A program made the position numbers and the translations under genes. This document shows positions 25,854 to 35,151 of a stretch of 64,000 nucleotides of DNA, in pieces. Origin of the DNA: CBDAPX01 sp965198725. Its GTDB lineage: Bacteria > Pseudomonadota > Alphaproteobacteria > Rhodobacterales > Rhodobacteraceae. The stretch is taken from contig CBDAPX010000002.1 in assembly GCA_965198725.1 (NCBI GenBank), forward strand, positions 806,001-870,000. The letters are read 5' to 3'. Positions within the stretch are counted from its first letter, which is position 1; every line of letters starts with the position of its first letter. The notes beneath the pieces were generated by a model, which did no database searches, was not told the origin of the DNA, and was given only the letters and a program-made list of their open reading frames with translations.

Positions 25854-26882
25854 ATGGCAAAGCCCACCGTGCACGATATCGCTAAGGAAGCCGGCGTCAG
25901 CCTGGCGACCGTCGATCGCGTGATGAATGCGCGGCCCGGGGTTCGGGAAAAAACCGTCGAAAAGGTCCAATCGGCCATCGCGCGGCTAGGCTATGTGCGC
26001 GACATCTCCGCAGCCAACTTGGCCAAGAGCCGGGAATACAAGTTCGCCTTTGTACTGCCGGATCGCCCTAGCCAGTTTTTATCGTCATTGCGGCATGCCA
26101 TCGAAGAGGTCGGTCATGCGGTTCTGTTGGAACGCAGCCAAATTGAAATGTTCTCTGTCCCGCACATCGATGAAAACGCGTTGGCGCACATCGCGGACAC
26201 GCTGATCACACAGCGCTTTGATGGGGCCGCGATCATGGCATCAGAAAGCGCAGATGCTGCCGCCTTTATTGCGCGCCTGAAATCCGCAGGGCTTGCAGTT
26301 GCCAGTCTGGTGACAGATCAAACTGACACGGCTCGCAAGCATTTTGTGGGCATAGACAATACCTCAGCCGGGCGCAGCGCCGGACTGATCATGGGCCGCT
26401 TTTTGCCGCAAAGCCCTGCCCATGTCGTCACGGTCGTTAACTCTATGGCGGCGCGTGACATGATCGAACGGGTGAACGGGTTTTCAGATGTCTTGAAGAC
26501 GTCCTTTCCCCATTTCAATGTCCTGCCACCGCTCGAAGCGCATGATGATCTGGCCATGGCGGCTCAGGTCCTGGGCGACCAACTGGATCAAGGCCAGCCG
26601 ATTGCGGGCGTTTACAATGCCGGGGCAGGAACCAGAGGCATCACCCAAGCGCTTCGTGACCGGAAGCTAGACCAAAACACTGTCGTGATCGCCCATGAAC
26701 TGACTGAACATGCGCGTTCAGCCCTGTCTGATGGCACAATTGATGCCGTCATCACTCAGAATGTCGGTCATCTCGCCCGCAGTGCTCTGCGGGTTCTGCG
26801 GGCCTATGTTGATGGGCGAGATATCGTTCCGTCCCAGGAAAAAATACGCATTGAAATCGTGCTCAAGGAAAACCTACCATGA
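25854..26882 (+). CDS. LacI-family transcriptional regulator
   Basis: The 342-residue protein has the LacI HTH and hinge (VHDIAKEAGVSLATVDRVMN, residues 6-25, then RLGYVRDISAANLAKSR) and a periplasmic-binding-protein-like effector domain. It opens the sugar region, 118 bases before gap. Two related palindromes, one over the gap promoter (26947-26960) and one before edd (41847-41858), have the form expected for LacI operators. The likely effector is a sugar or sugar phosphate of the Entner-Doudoroff/xylose routes. Confidence 0.88.
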   Translation: MAKPTVHDIAKEAGVSLATVDRVMNARPGVREKTVEKVQSAIARLGYVRDISAANLAKSREYKFAFVLPDRPSQFLSSLRHAIEEVGHAVLLERSQIEMFSVPHIDENALAHIADTLITQRFDGAAIMASESADAAAFIARLKSAGLAVASLVTDQTDTARKHFVGIDNTSAGRSAGLIMGRFLPQSPAHVVTVVNSMAARDMIERVNGFSDVLKTSFPHFNVLPPLEAHDDLAMAAQVLGDQLDQGQPIAGVYNAGAGTRGITQALRDRKLDQNTVVIAHELTEHARSALSDGTIDAVITQNVGHLARSALRVLRAYVDGRDIVPSQEKIRIEIVLKENLP

Positions 26883-26931
26883 CGGTTTTCCAAATGTCTT
26901 TGCCTGTGTCCAATCACCTCAATCTGAATCG

Positions 26932-26960
26932 TTGTGGAATGCGTCCGTTATCGCTAACAT
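26932..26960 (+). promoter_or_regulatory. gap promoter with overlapping LacI-type operator
   Basis: A -35 TTGTGG (26932-26937) and -10 TAACAT (26955-26960) are separated by 17 bases. The -10 overlaps the palindrome-like GTTATCGCTAAC (26947-26958), whose arms GTTA/TAAC and following AT match the site before edd. A bound LacI protein would block polymerase here. Confidence 0.55.
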
Positions 26961-27000
26961 GCGCACAAATTCCGAGACGAACAGCCAGAGGATGGACGAC

Positions 27001-28026
27001 ATGACAGTCACGGCGGCAATTAACGGATTTGGCAGAATAGGGCGCTGTGTTCTGCGTGCCTGGATCGAAAGCGGACGCGATGACATAGAAATCGTGGCGA
27101 TCAACGATCTTGGCCCGATTGAGACCAACGCCCATTTGCTGCAATTCGACAGCATTCATGGTCACTTTAACGCCGATGTGTCGGTCGAAGGCGATACTTT
27201 GATCGTCAATGGTCACCGCATCAAGATCACAGCCGAACGTGATCCCGCGGCTTTGCCTTGGTCCGGTGTTGATATTGCGTTGGAGTGCACGGGCATCTTC
27301 ACCAAGCGTGATAAAGCGGCGGCACATCTGGAAAACGGTGTCAGCAAGGTTCTGATCTCTGCCCCAGGAGACGGCGCGGATAAGACGATCGTTTATGGTG
27401 TCAACGACGACACGCTGACCGCCGACGATGTGGTCGTGTCGAACGCGTCTTGCACAACGAACTGCCTGGCACCTGTTGCAGCAGTTCTGGACGCGGCGTT
27501 TGGCATCGAAACCGGTTATATGACCACAATCCACAGCTATACCGGTGACCAGCCAACGCTGGATACCATGCACAAGGATCTTTACCGCGCGCGTGCGGCG
27601 GCGTTGTCGATGATCCCGACATCCACTGGCGCTGCCCGCGCGGTTGGTTTGGTTCTGCCACAGCTGAAGGGCAAGTTGGACGGTTCGGCCATTCGGGTTC
27701 CAACGCCCAATGTGTCAGTTGTCGACCTGACCTTCATGCCGTCTAATCCGGTCACGGCAGCAGAAGTGAACGCGGCCATCGCGTCGGCGGCGGCCACCGA
27801 TCGGTTGAACGGCATTCTGGGGGCCAGCGACCTGCCGCTGGTGTCGTCGGATTTCAACCACAATGCACACAGCTCTATCCTTGCCACCGCCCAAACCCAT
27901 GTGGGTGACGGCGGAATGGTCCGGGTGCTGAGCTGGTATGACAATGAATGGGGCTTCTCCAACCGGATGCTCGACACCGGCGTCGCGATGGCGCGCGTGT
28001 CGGCAACGGCGCAGAAGGTGGCATAA
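27001..28026 (+). CDS. gap: Glyceraldehyde-3-phosphate dehydrogenase, type I
   Basis: The enzyme (341 aa) oxidises glyceraldehyde 3-phosphate with NAD(P)+ and phosphate. It has the Rossmann motif INGFGRIGR (residues 7-15), the active-site ASCTTNCLAP with Cys151, and the C-terminal WYDNEWGFSNRM. Within this sugar cluster it converts the triose phosphate released by the Entner-Doudoroff or pentose phosphate route. The ATG at 27001 has AGAGGA 8 bases upstream; a start at 26992 is possible but less well placed. Confidence 0.95.
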   Translation: MTVTAAINGFGRIGRCVLRAWIESGRDDIEIVAINDLGPIETNAHLLQFDSIHGHFNADVSVEGDTLIVNGHRIKITAERDPAALPWSGVDIALECTGIFTKRDKAAAHLENGVSKVLISAPGDGADKTIVYGVNDDTLTADDVVVSNASCTTNCLAPVAAVLDAAFGIETGYMTTIHSYTGDQPTLDTMHKDLYRARAAALSMIPTSTGAARAVGLVLPQLKGKLDGSAIRVPTPNVSVVDLTFMPSNPVTAAEVNAAIASAAATDRLNGILGASDLPLVSSDFNHNAHSSILATAQTHVGDGGMVRVLSWYDNEWGFSNRMLDTGVAMARVSATAQKVA

Positions 28027-28107
28027 GCACCGCGAGACTGTTCTCGTGGGCCGCCCCTGATGCGTTTTCGGTGACCGGAGGGTCAAGGAAAGAGAAAGGG
28101 GGCGGCC

Positions 28108-29559
28108 ATGTATATTGGCCTCGATCTTGGAACTTCTGGTCTGCGCGGTATTCTGACCCGCGCAGGTGGAGAGATCGTCGCGATTGCCGAGGCGCACTAT
28201 GACGTCTCGCGCCCCGCAGGGGGGTGGAGCGAACAAGACCCTGCAGACTGGGTTGCTGCCTGTCACACGGTGATGTCCACACTAAATACGCAAGCGCCAG
28301 AGGCATTTGCACAAACCAAAGGGCTGGCCATTTCGGGCCATATGCACGGTGCGACGCTGTTGGATGATCAGGGCGCCGTTCTGCGCCCTTGTATCCTGTG
28401 GAATGACACGCGAAGTGCTGCCGAAGCCGCCGAGCTTGATGCCGACCCCCATTATCGGGCGATCAGCGGTAACATCGTTTTTCCGGGCTTCACCGCCCCG
28501 AAACTGGTTTGGGTCGCCCGGCATGAGCCGGATGTGTTTGCCAAGGTGGGCAAGGTCTTGCTGCCCAAGGATTACCTTGGCTGGTATCTGACCGGGATCT
28601 ACGCCTCGGACATGTCTGACAGTGCCGGGACCTCGTGGCTCGACGTCGGCGCACGGGATTGGTCCGATGCGTTGTTGAACGCAAGCGGTATGCGCCGCGA
28701 TCAGATGCCTGATTTGGTTGAAGGGACCGGGTCCATAGGTTCAGTGCCCGATGACAGAGCAGCGGAGCTGGGTCTGCCAGCGGGCGTCTTGGTGATGGGC
28801 GGCGGGGGCGACAACGCGGTTGCGGCCTGTGGCATCGGCGCATTGCAAGAAGGCGATGGTTTTGTCTCGTTGGGCACATCCGGTGTGCTGCTCGCCGCGC
28901 GCGACGGCTTTGCGCCGGACGCGGCCAGCGCGGTGCACAGCTTCTGCCATGCGGTTCCGGGCACGTGGTATCAGATGGGTGTGATCCTCGCCGCAACCGA
29001 CTGCCTGAACTGGTTGGCTGGCGTTCTGGGCACCAGCCCGGCTGAGCTGACAGCAGAGCTTGGCGAGACGGTACACGACCCCGGACCGATCCGGTTTCTG
29101 CCGTATCTGTCGGGTGAGCGGACGCCGCATAACGACAGCGCGGTGCGTGGCTCTTTCATCAATCTCGACATCGCATCGGATCGGCGTGACATGACGCGCG
29201 CCTTGATCGAGGGCGTCAGTTTTGCCCTGCGTGACTCGTTAGAAGCGCTTAGGTCAACTGGCGCAAATCCAGAGCGGCTGATCGCGATCGGCGGTGGGGT
29301 GCAGTCCCTCTATTGGGTGGAATTGCTAGCAAATGTGCTGGGCCTGCCGCTTGATCTGCCGGAAAAAGGCGAATTTGGTGCCGCGATGGGCGCGGCGCGG
29401 ATCGCCGAATGTGGCATTACAGGCGCTGATCCTGCCGGGGTCATGACCAAGCCCGAAATCGCCGAAACCATCCATCCCGATCCCGCGCGTGCGCAAGCGT
29501 TCGAAGACGCCTACCGCGCTTACACTTCCTCTTATGCAATCCTGAAGGCCATGCCATGA
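28108..29559 (+). CDS. xylB: Xylulokinase
   Basis: XylB phosphorylates D-xylulose to xylulose 5-phosphate with ATP. This FGGY-family kinase (483 aa) has the N-terminal phosphate loop GLDLGTSGLRG, the xylulokinase-specific ISGHMHGATLLD and RPCILWNDTRS, the central GGGGDNAVAACGIG, and the FGGY C-terminal ATP-binding segment GGGVQSLYWVELLANVLGLP. It overlaps xylA by 4 bases (ATGA), so the two are translationally coupled. The start follows a GGGGGCGG site. Confidence 0.95.
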   Translation: MYIGLDLGTSGLRGILTRAGGEIVAIAEAHYDVSRPAGGWSEQDPADWVAACHTVMSTLNTQAPEAFAQTKGLAISGHMHGATLLDDQGAVLRPCILWNDTRSAAEAAELDADPHYRAISGNIVFPGFTAPKLVWVARHEPDVFAKVGKVLLPKDYLGWYLTGIYASDMSDSAGTSWLDVGARDWSDALLNASGMRRDQMPDLVEGTGSIGSVPDDRAAELGLPAGVLVMGGGGDNAVAACGIGALQEGDGFVSLGTSGVLLAARDGFAPDAASAVHSFCHAVPGTWYQMGVILAATDCLNWLAGVLGTSPAELTAELGETVHDPGPIRFLPYLSGERTPHNDSAVRGSFINLDIASDRRDMTRALIEGVSFALRDSLEALRSTGANPERLIAIGGGVQSLYWVELLANVLGLPLDLPEKGEFGAAMGAARIAECGITGADPAGVMTKPEIAETIHPDPARAQAFEDAYRAYTSSYAILKAMP

Positions 29560-30860
29560 CGACGTTTTTCCAAGATATCGCTCCTTTGTCTTACGAAGGT
29601 CCCGACAGCACGAACCCTTATGCGCTCCGCCACTACAATCCCGACGAGGTGATCGGCGGCAAACGAATGGAAGAGCATCTGCGCTTTGCGATTGCCTATT
29701 GGCACAGCTTTGCGTGGGAAGGTGGCGATCCCTTTGGAGGACAGACTTTTGTCCGACCTTGGCATCCGCAGGACGAAATGGGCCGGGCCAAGATCAAGGC
29801 CGATGCCGCCTTTGATATGTTCGACATCCTCGGCCAACCCTATTTCTGCTGGCATGACGCAGACATCCGTCCCGAAGGCGCTGATTTTGCGGAAAGCCTG
29901 CGCAATTTCCATGAGATCATCGACTATTTCGAAGAGAAGATGGACAGCCGCAACGTTGGCCTGCTCTGGGGGACGGCGAATATGTTCAGCCACCGCCGCT
30001 GGATGTCTGGCGCGTCGACCAACCCGGACCCGGATGTGTTCGCCTATTCCGCGGCGACCGTAAAAACCTGCATGGACGCCACGATGAAGCTGGGCGGTGA
30101 GAACTATGTCCTGTGGGGCGGGCGCGAAGGGTACGAAACCCTGCTCAACACAGATATGGGCCGCGAGCTTGATCACATGGGCCGCTTTTTGAACATGGTT
30201 GTCGAGTACAAACACAAGATCGGGTTCAAAGGCACCATTCTGGTTGAACCGAAACCTCAGGAACCGTCCAAGCATCAATATGACTACGACGCGGCGACCT
30301 GCTTTGGGTTTTTGCAAAAGTATGGGCTGGAAAACGAGGTCAAACTGAACCTCGAACAAGGGCATGCGATCCTGGCCGGGCATTCCTTTGAGCATGAGAT
30401 TGCAACGGCAACGGCGCTGGGCGTTTTGGGATCGATTGACATGAACCGGAACGATTACCAGTCGGGCTGGGACACGGACCAGTTCCCCAACAACGTGCCC
30501 GAGGTGGCTTTGACCTATTACTACATCCTCAAGGCGGGTGGGTTCACGACGGGTGGCACCAACTTTGATGCCAAACTGCGGCGTCAGTCGCTGGATGCTG
30601 GTGATCTGATCGCCGGTCATGCAGGCGCGATGGATGTCTGCGCGCGGGGGTTCAAAGCGGCTTATGCCATGATGGAAGATGGCGGTTTGGACGCGGCCCT
30701 GGCCGAGCGCTACGCCGGTTGGGACACTCCGGCCGCCCAAGCCATGTTGGACAGCGATCTTGATGCGATCTTTGACAAGGTTCACGCGAGCGAGATTGCC
30801 CCGGAACCACGGTCTGGACGCCAAGAGGTGCTTGAAAACTACGTCAATCGCTTCGTATGA
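29556..30860 (+). CDS. xylA: Xylose isomerase
   Basis: XylA converts D-xylose to D-xylulose with two divalent metal ions. The 434-residue protein is of the long (class II) type. It has the catalytic His region WHSFAWEGGDPFGG, the metal-ligand segment ILVEPKPQEPSKHQYDYDAA with its Glu and Lys, LNLEQGHAILAGHSFEHE, and IDMNRNDYQSGWDTDQFP carrying the late Asp ligands. The next gene, for a cytochrome peroxidase, begins 26 bases later on the same strand. Confidence 0.96.
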   Translation: MTTFFQDIAPLSYEGPDSTNPYALRHYNPDEVIGGKRMEEHLRFAIAYWHSFAWEGGDPFGGQTFVRPWHPQDEMGRAKIKADAAFDMFDILGQPYFCWHDADIRPEGADFAESLRNFHEIIDYFEEKMDSRNVGLLWGTANMFSHRRWMSGASTNPDPDVFAYSAATVKTCMDATMKLGGENYVLWGGREGYETLLNTDMGRELDHMGRFLNMVVEYKHKIGFKGTILVEPKPQEPSKHQYDYDAATCFGFLQKYGLENEVKLNLEQGHAILAGHSFEHEIATATALGVLGSIDMNRNDYQSGWDTDQFPNNVPEVALTYYYILKAGGFTTGGTNFDAKLRRQSLDAGDLIAGHAGAMDVCARGFKAAYAMMEDGGLDAALAERYAGWDTPAAQAMLDSDLDAIFDKVHASEIAPEPRSGRQEVLENYVNRFV

Positions 30861-30886
30861 TATCCGTCGCTGCCTGAGGAGGGGAC

Positions 30887-32224
30887 GTGATCATTTTGCG
30901 CAAGCTTTGTGCCAGCAAACGGGCCCGCCGAACCATGTTTTGGCTGGCCTTTTCGATGTTCGGACCGGCGGCCATGGCGGCGGACCTGCCTAAGGCCGAT
31001 GCAGTCTTTCCCGAACCGGATATGATCGAAGTGAAACTGGGACAGTTGTTGTTCTATGACCCGATCCTCAGCGGCAACAAAACGGTCTCTTGTGCCACCT
31101 GCCATCATCCGCGTTTCGCAACGTCTGATGGTCTGTCCTTGGGGCTTGGCGATGGGGGTATTGGCCTTGGGCCTGACCGCCGTGCCGATCCGGATAACAT
31201 GCCGGAACAACGCATTCCGCGAAATGCGCCTGCGCTCTTCAATCTGGGGGCAACGGAATTCACCGTTTTCTTCCATGATGGACGCCTGGAAGAAGACCCG
31301 AACCGCCCAGCCGGCATCCGGACGCCGCTGGGCGCGGATATGGAGATGGGCTTTGACAACGCACTGTCGGCCCAGACCATGTTTCCTGTTCTTTCACCTG
31401 ATGAAATGGCCGGGCATTACAGTGAAAACGATGTGTCCCAAGCCGTGCGTCAGGGGCGTCTGACCGGCGATGGCGGGGCATGGGACATCCTGTCAAAGCG
31501 GGTCGAAGATCTGCCTCGCTACCGGGCCGGTTTTGATCTGGTGATTGGCGAGCGCGAAATTGAATTCACGGATATTTCTAACGCCATCGCGGCCTTCATG
31601 GCCTTTGAATGGCGCGCCGATAACAGCCGGTTTGATCAATACCTGCGGATGGGGCAGGGGCTGAGCCCGCTGGAAGAGGCGGGGATGGAGTTGTTTTACG
31701 GGGCTGCCGGCTGTTCGGACTGTCACAGCGGACAGTTTCAAACCGATCACGGGTTTCATGCGCTTGCCATGCCGCAAATCGGCCCCGGCAAGGCAGCCCG
31801 GTTTGAAAGCCACGCACGCGATACCGGTCGCATTCGGGTGACGGGCAAGGCCGAGGATGCCTATCGCTTTCGCACGCCGTCCTTGCGCAATGTCACACAA
31901 ACCGGCCCCTATGGGCATGCAGGCGCTTATAAGGATTTGGGGGCCGTGATCCGGCACCATTGGGACCCGGCGGGTCATTGGTTGGGCTATGCCATACAAG
32001 GGGCCGTTTTGCCCGAACTGCCGGTCGACGACCTGCGCGTGATGTCAGATACCCAGGAAATGCTGGCTACGCTGGCGCAGGCGCAACCGGTCTCACCGGT
32101 GCTGGATTCGGGTCAGATGGAGGCGATTGTCGCTTTTCTGGGGTCCTTGGAAGATCAGACCGCCTTGGACGGACGTCTTGGCATTCCAGACCAGGTACCC
32201 AGCGGTCTGCCGGTGGATCAGTAA
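30887..32224 (+). CDS. Dihaem cytochrome c peroxidase/MauG-like protein
   Basis: This exported protein (445 aa) has a signal sequence ending near AMAAD and two c-type haem sites: CATCH (Cys69-His73) and CSDCH near residue 275. This is the bacterial dihaem peroxidase/MauG layout; members reduce H2O2 or oxidise protein tyrosines and tryptophans in the periplasm. The start is GTG at 30887 with an AGGAGG site 6 bases upstream. It directly follows xylA and is probably co-transcribed. It converges with the CRTAC1 gene, overlapping by 7 bases. Its link to xylose use is unknown. Confidence 0.88.
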   Translation: MIILRKLCASKRARRTMFWLAFSMFGPAAMAADLPKADAVFPEPDMIEVKLGQLLFYDPILSGNKTVSCATCHHPRFATSDGLSLGLGDGGIGLGPDRRADPDNMPEQRIPRNAPALFNLGATEFTVFFHDGRLEEDPNRPAGIRTPLGADMEMGFDNALSAQTMFPVLSPDEMAGHYSENDVSQAVRQGRLTGDGGAWDILSKRVEDLPRYRAGFDLVIGEREIEFTDISNAIAAFMAFEWRADNSRFDQYLRMGQGLSPLEEAGMELFYGAAGCSDCHSGQFQTDHGFHALAMPQIGPGKAARFESHARDTGRIRVTGKAEDAYRFRTPSLRNVTQTGPYGHAGAYKDLGAVIRHHWDPAGHWLGYAIQGAVLPELPVDDLRVMSDTQEMLATLAQAQPVSPVLDSGQMEAIVAFLGSLEDQTALDGRLGIPDQVPSGLPVDQ

Positions 32225-33750
32225 TCCTTGACCGTCAAACTGCCGCCATCGCGCGACAAACGCAGGTGACGGTTTAACGGCACCTCTGTCCACGAGGAGG
32301 TCTCTCCATCCGGCCAAATGACCCGGGCAAGGGCGGTGTTGGTTTGGCCCAACCCGAAATGTTCGGCGCCCAAAACACCGCTGACATGACCGCCGCCGAT
32401 GGTCACTTCGCGGCTGTAGCGGCCCATTGCGGTGTCCAGTTCGATCCATGCGCCTATGGCGTCGCTGTTCGGGGCGGGTTGGTTCAGGCGGAGGCTGGCC
32501 CAATTACCACTCGCACTGGTGATGTTTTGAAACACCTCCATCGGCGCACGGCGGTTCAGGACCACGACATCGAGCAACCCATCGCGGTTCAAATCGGCCA
32601 GAGCAGCACCGCGCGCGCGATGCAGGCTGTCCAAACCAGCCACATCGCCCTTTTCAACAAAGCTGCTATCGTCCAATTGAATCAATAGGTTGTTGGGGTC
32701 TTCCATCGCCAACCCGGGCATTTGATCGACGTTCCCCTTGGCAATGAAAATGTCGTCGCGCCCATCGTTCTGCACGTCACCAAAAGCGATATGCCAGCCG
32801 GTGGACGGTCGTCCGTCATTCCCAACATAGGGCCGTTGCGCTGTCGTGCCGCGCGCGAAAGGTACGTCGCGAAACCCCGGCACACCGGCTTCGACCTGTT
32901 CTTGCATCCGCTGGTCGCCCATAGAGCTGAGCATCACCTCTGGCACCCCATCACCGGTCAGGTCTCGGGACGCGATGCCCATGCCCCACAGTTGATGCCT
33001 AATCCATCCATCTTCTTCCGTGTAAAGACGCGGTGTGTCTTCCATCGCCCAAAGCTGTTCTTCGCCGTCGCGGACGTAATAATGGCGGTCATTGCTGATC
33101 CGCAAATCCGCGCGGCCTTGGCGTCCCCAATCGGAAAACAGGATCGACAAGGCGCAATAGCCGGGCGTCAGCAGGATCGGGGCGACATAGGTATCTCCAT
33201 CGGGACGGTACAGCGTGTTTGCATCGCAGGCCTCAAAGGGGCCATCGGGATCATCGCGGTCGACGTAATTGCCAAAGGCGAGCGTCGGCAGGGTGTTCCC
33301 ACGCTCCCACGTCGCGGAAAAGGCCGTGGTCCATCGGTCGCCGCTGTCAAACCCCAGCCTGTCAAACGGGGTAAAGCTGCAATCAGGGCCGCCGCGCATT
33401 AAAACGTTTTGACCGGCTCGCAAAATGACCAGATCGGTGATGCCGTCACTGTCAACGTCCAAAGGATAGGCGCCCACAACGCCGGTCATGTCGAGCGTTA
33501 CTGGCGTTTTCGCCGAAAAGGCAAGTTTCCCGGTGCTGATATTGCGAAAGAGCTGAGACGGGTTCTCGCCACCGGCGGCGAATATTTCGGGCAGGTGATC
33601 GCCGTTACAGTCAAAAACGGCTACGCCCCCGCCCACGAAATGTTCCCAGCCGCCCCCATATACATGGTCCGGCATCGCGACGGGGTCAAACGCAGGGTCT
33701 GCGCATACCGTACCGGCCGCCAGCACAGCGGCCAAACCACTAAACCGCAT
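32218..33750 (-). CDS. CRTAC1-type FG-GAP/VCBS repeat protein with ASPIC/UnbV domain
   Basis: The exported 510-residue protein has a signal peptide (ending near VCADP), several FG-GAP-like repeats with calcium-binding Asp patterns (VFDCNGDHLPEIF, DVDSDGITDLVIL, DLTGDGVPEVML, DVQNDGRDDIFI, DLNRDGLLDVVV), and a C-terminal ASPIC/UnbV domain (about residues 410-510). It is thus a seven-bladed beta-propeller secreted protein. It overlaps the end of the xylR-type gene by 11 bases and converges with the MauG-like gene. The pair may work together in the periplasm; the substrate is unknown. Confidence 0.82.
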   Translation of the reverse strand: MRFSGLAAVLAAGTVCADPAFDPVAMPDHVYGGGWEHFVGGGVAVFDCNGDHLPEIFAAGGENPSQLFRNISTGKLAFSAKTPVTLDMTGVVGAYPLDVDSDGITDLVILRAGQNVLMRGGPDCSFTPFDRLGFDSGDRWTTAFSATWERGNTLPTLAFGNYVDRDDPDGPFEACDANTLYRPDGDTYVAPILLTPGYCALSILFSDWGRQGRADLRISNDRHYYVRDGEEQLWAMEDTPRLYTEEDGWIRHQLWGMGIASRDLTGDGVPEVMLSSMGDQRMQEQVEAGVPGFRDVPFARGTTAQRPYVGNDGRPSTGWHIAFGDVQNDGRDDIFIAKGNVDQMPGLAMEDPNNLLIQLDDSSFVEKGDVAGLDSLHRARGAALADLNRDGLLDVVVLNRRAPMEVFQNITSASGNWASLRLNQPAPNSDAIGAWIELDTAMGRYSREVTIGGGHVSGVLGAEHFGLGQTNTALARVIWPDGETSSWTEVPLNRHLRLSRDGGSLTVKDY

Positions 33751-34936
33751 GTTCGTCCTTCCCGCTGAGCGCCAGATCGGTCACGCTCTCCAAGGCATAG
33801 GCCGCCGCACCGCGCGCCCACATCAGGCTGCCCCATTTATGGGTGACCACCTGCGGCGGCGGTTTGTCAATCTCGACAATGGACGCGCGCATCGCGGCCA
33901 TCAACTCTTCCGAGTAGAGGTGATCAAACTTCATCTGTTCGCCTGCAAGGATGATGAGCTGCGGATCAAAAATATTGACCAGATTGGCCAAACCCATCGC
34001 GAACATACGCCCCGCACGTCGCAGAATGCTCTGCGCCATGGGGTTATTGTTCCGGGACTCGTTTAACAGCGTGTTCATGTCTGGTGGTTGGTCGCTATTG
34101 CCCGTCTCGCGCATGACCAAGGCGGCCTCGCGCAACAGCGCGTAATCGGCGACATAGGCCTCTAGACAGCCGCGTTGGCCGCATCGACATAACGCACCGT
34201 CCAGTTGCACTTTCGTGTGCCCGAATTCCGCACCGCTGCCACGTGCGCCTCGGTAAAGCTCGTTATTGATGATGATCCCCAGCCCGACGCCGCTTTCGAT
34301 CGTGACAACGATGAAATCGGAATGATCCCGGCCCAGACCAAACCGTTGTTCGGCAATCGCGACGAGGTTGGCATCGTTGTCGATAAAGGCCGGCAGACCC
34401 AGCGTTTCGCCAACAATTCGACTGAATTCCACGTTCTTCGACGAGAGGGACGGGGACCAATGGACGAACCCATGCGCGGCATCGATGACACCGGCCATGC
34501 CAATGCCAACGCCAGCCAGATCATGGCGGCTGTGACCGACGATCTGAGCCAAAGCATCGATGGCTGCAGCCAATTCGCGGGCCAAAGCGGCGGGTTCGAA
34601 AACCTGATGGCTGAGATGCGCGGTGTGTTCGGCAAGCTGGGTGCCTTCGAAATCGAACATCACCAGCGACAATTCGTTGTTCAGGATTTTGACGCCGGCA
34701 ACCAGCCGCGCGGCGCCGCGAATCTTGAGGTCGACACGTGGCCGTCCGCGCTTGCCGTCAGAGGCTTCGGACGCACGGGCGACCTCTTCGATAAGCCCTT
34801 CGCGAATCAATTCCGCCGTGATCGTGGTGACGGTCGCGCGGCTGATTCCAGTGTGATCTGCCAGTTCAATCCTGGGCACGGGACCCCGCTTGCGGATCGC
34901 CTGGAACAGCTGACGCCGTCCGATTTCTCTTTCCAC
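33740..34936 (-). CDS. xylR: ROK-family transcriptional regulator, probable XylR
   Basis: The protein (398 aa) has an N-terminal winged helix (AIRKRGPVPRIELADHTGIS, then VTTITAELIREGLIEE) fused to a ROK sugar-kinase-like domain with the zinc motif CRCGQRGCLEAY and the GVGIGMAGVID segment. ROK-type XylR proteins repress xylose genes until xylose binds. It is divergent from the xylF promoter, with a symmetrical AT-rich operator between them, and it overlaps the CRTAC1 gene at its 3' end. Confidence 0.88.
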   Translation of the reverse strand: MEREIGRRQLFQAIRKRGPVPRIELADHTGISRATVTTITAELIREGLIEEVARASEASDGKRGRPRVDLKIRGAARLVAGVKILNNELSLVMFDFEGTQLAEHTAHLSHQVFEPAALARELAAAIDALAQIVGHSRHDLAGVGIGMAGVIDAAHGFVHWSPSLSSKNVEFSRIVGETLGLPAFIDNDANLVAIAEQRFGLGRDHSDFIVVTIESGVGLGIIINNELYRGARGSGAEFGHTKVQLDGALCRCGQRGCLEAYVADYALLREAALVMRETGNSDQPPDMNTLLNESRNNNPMAQSILRRAGRMFAMGLANLVNIFDPQLIILAGEQMKFDHLYSEELMAAMRASIVEIDKPPPQVVTHKWGSLMWARGAAAYALESVTDLALSGKDEHAV

Positions 34937-35051
34937 GCCAGCTATTTGGCGCTCCTCCCTGGGTTCGGCCCATAGGGCTGGTCTTGATTGCGCGTCGCGA
35001 TCTCCTCAGTCACGACAGCGCAAGAATATTATTTTTTCCCAGCCTAGTCGA

Positions 35052-35074
35052 TTTAATTTGCAATTCAAATTAAA
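35052..35074. promoter_or_regulatory. Inverted repeat, probable XylR (ROK) operator
   Basis: Arms TTTAATTTG (35052-35060) and CAAATTAAA (35066-35074) form a perfect 9-base inverted repeat with a 5-base spacer. The form resembles the TTAGTTTG/CAAACTAA sites bound by ROK-type XylR. It lies 78 bases before xylF and 116 bases before the divergent xylR start. Confidence 0.68.
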
Positions 35075-35151
35075 ATACCGCACCATCGAGTCGCAACAGC
35101 CCTGAAACAATGGAACCCGGGGTTGTGCCAAAGAGTTTTGGGAGGACTACA

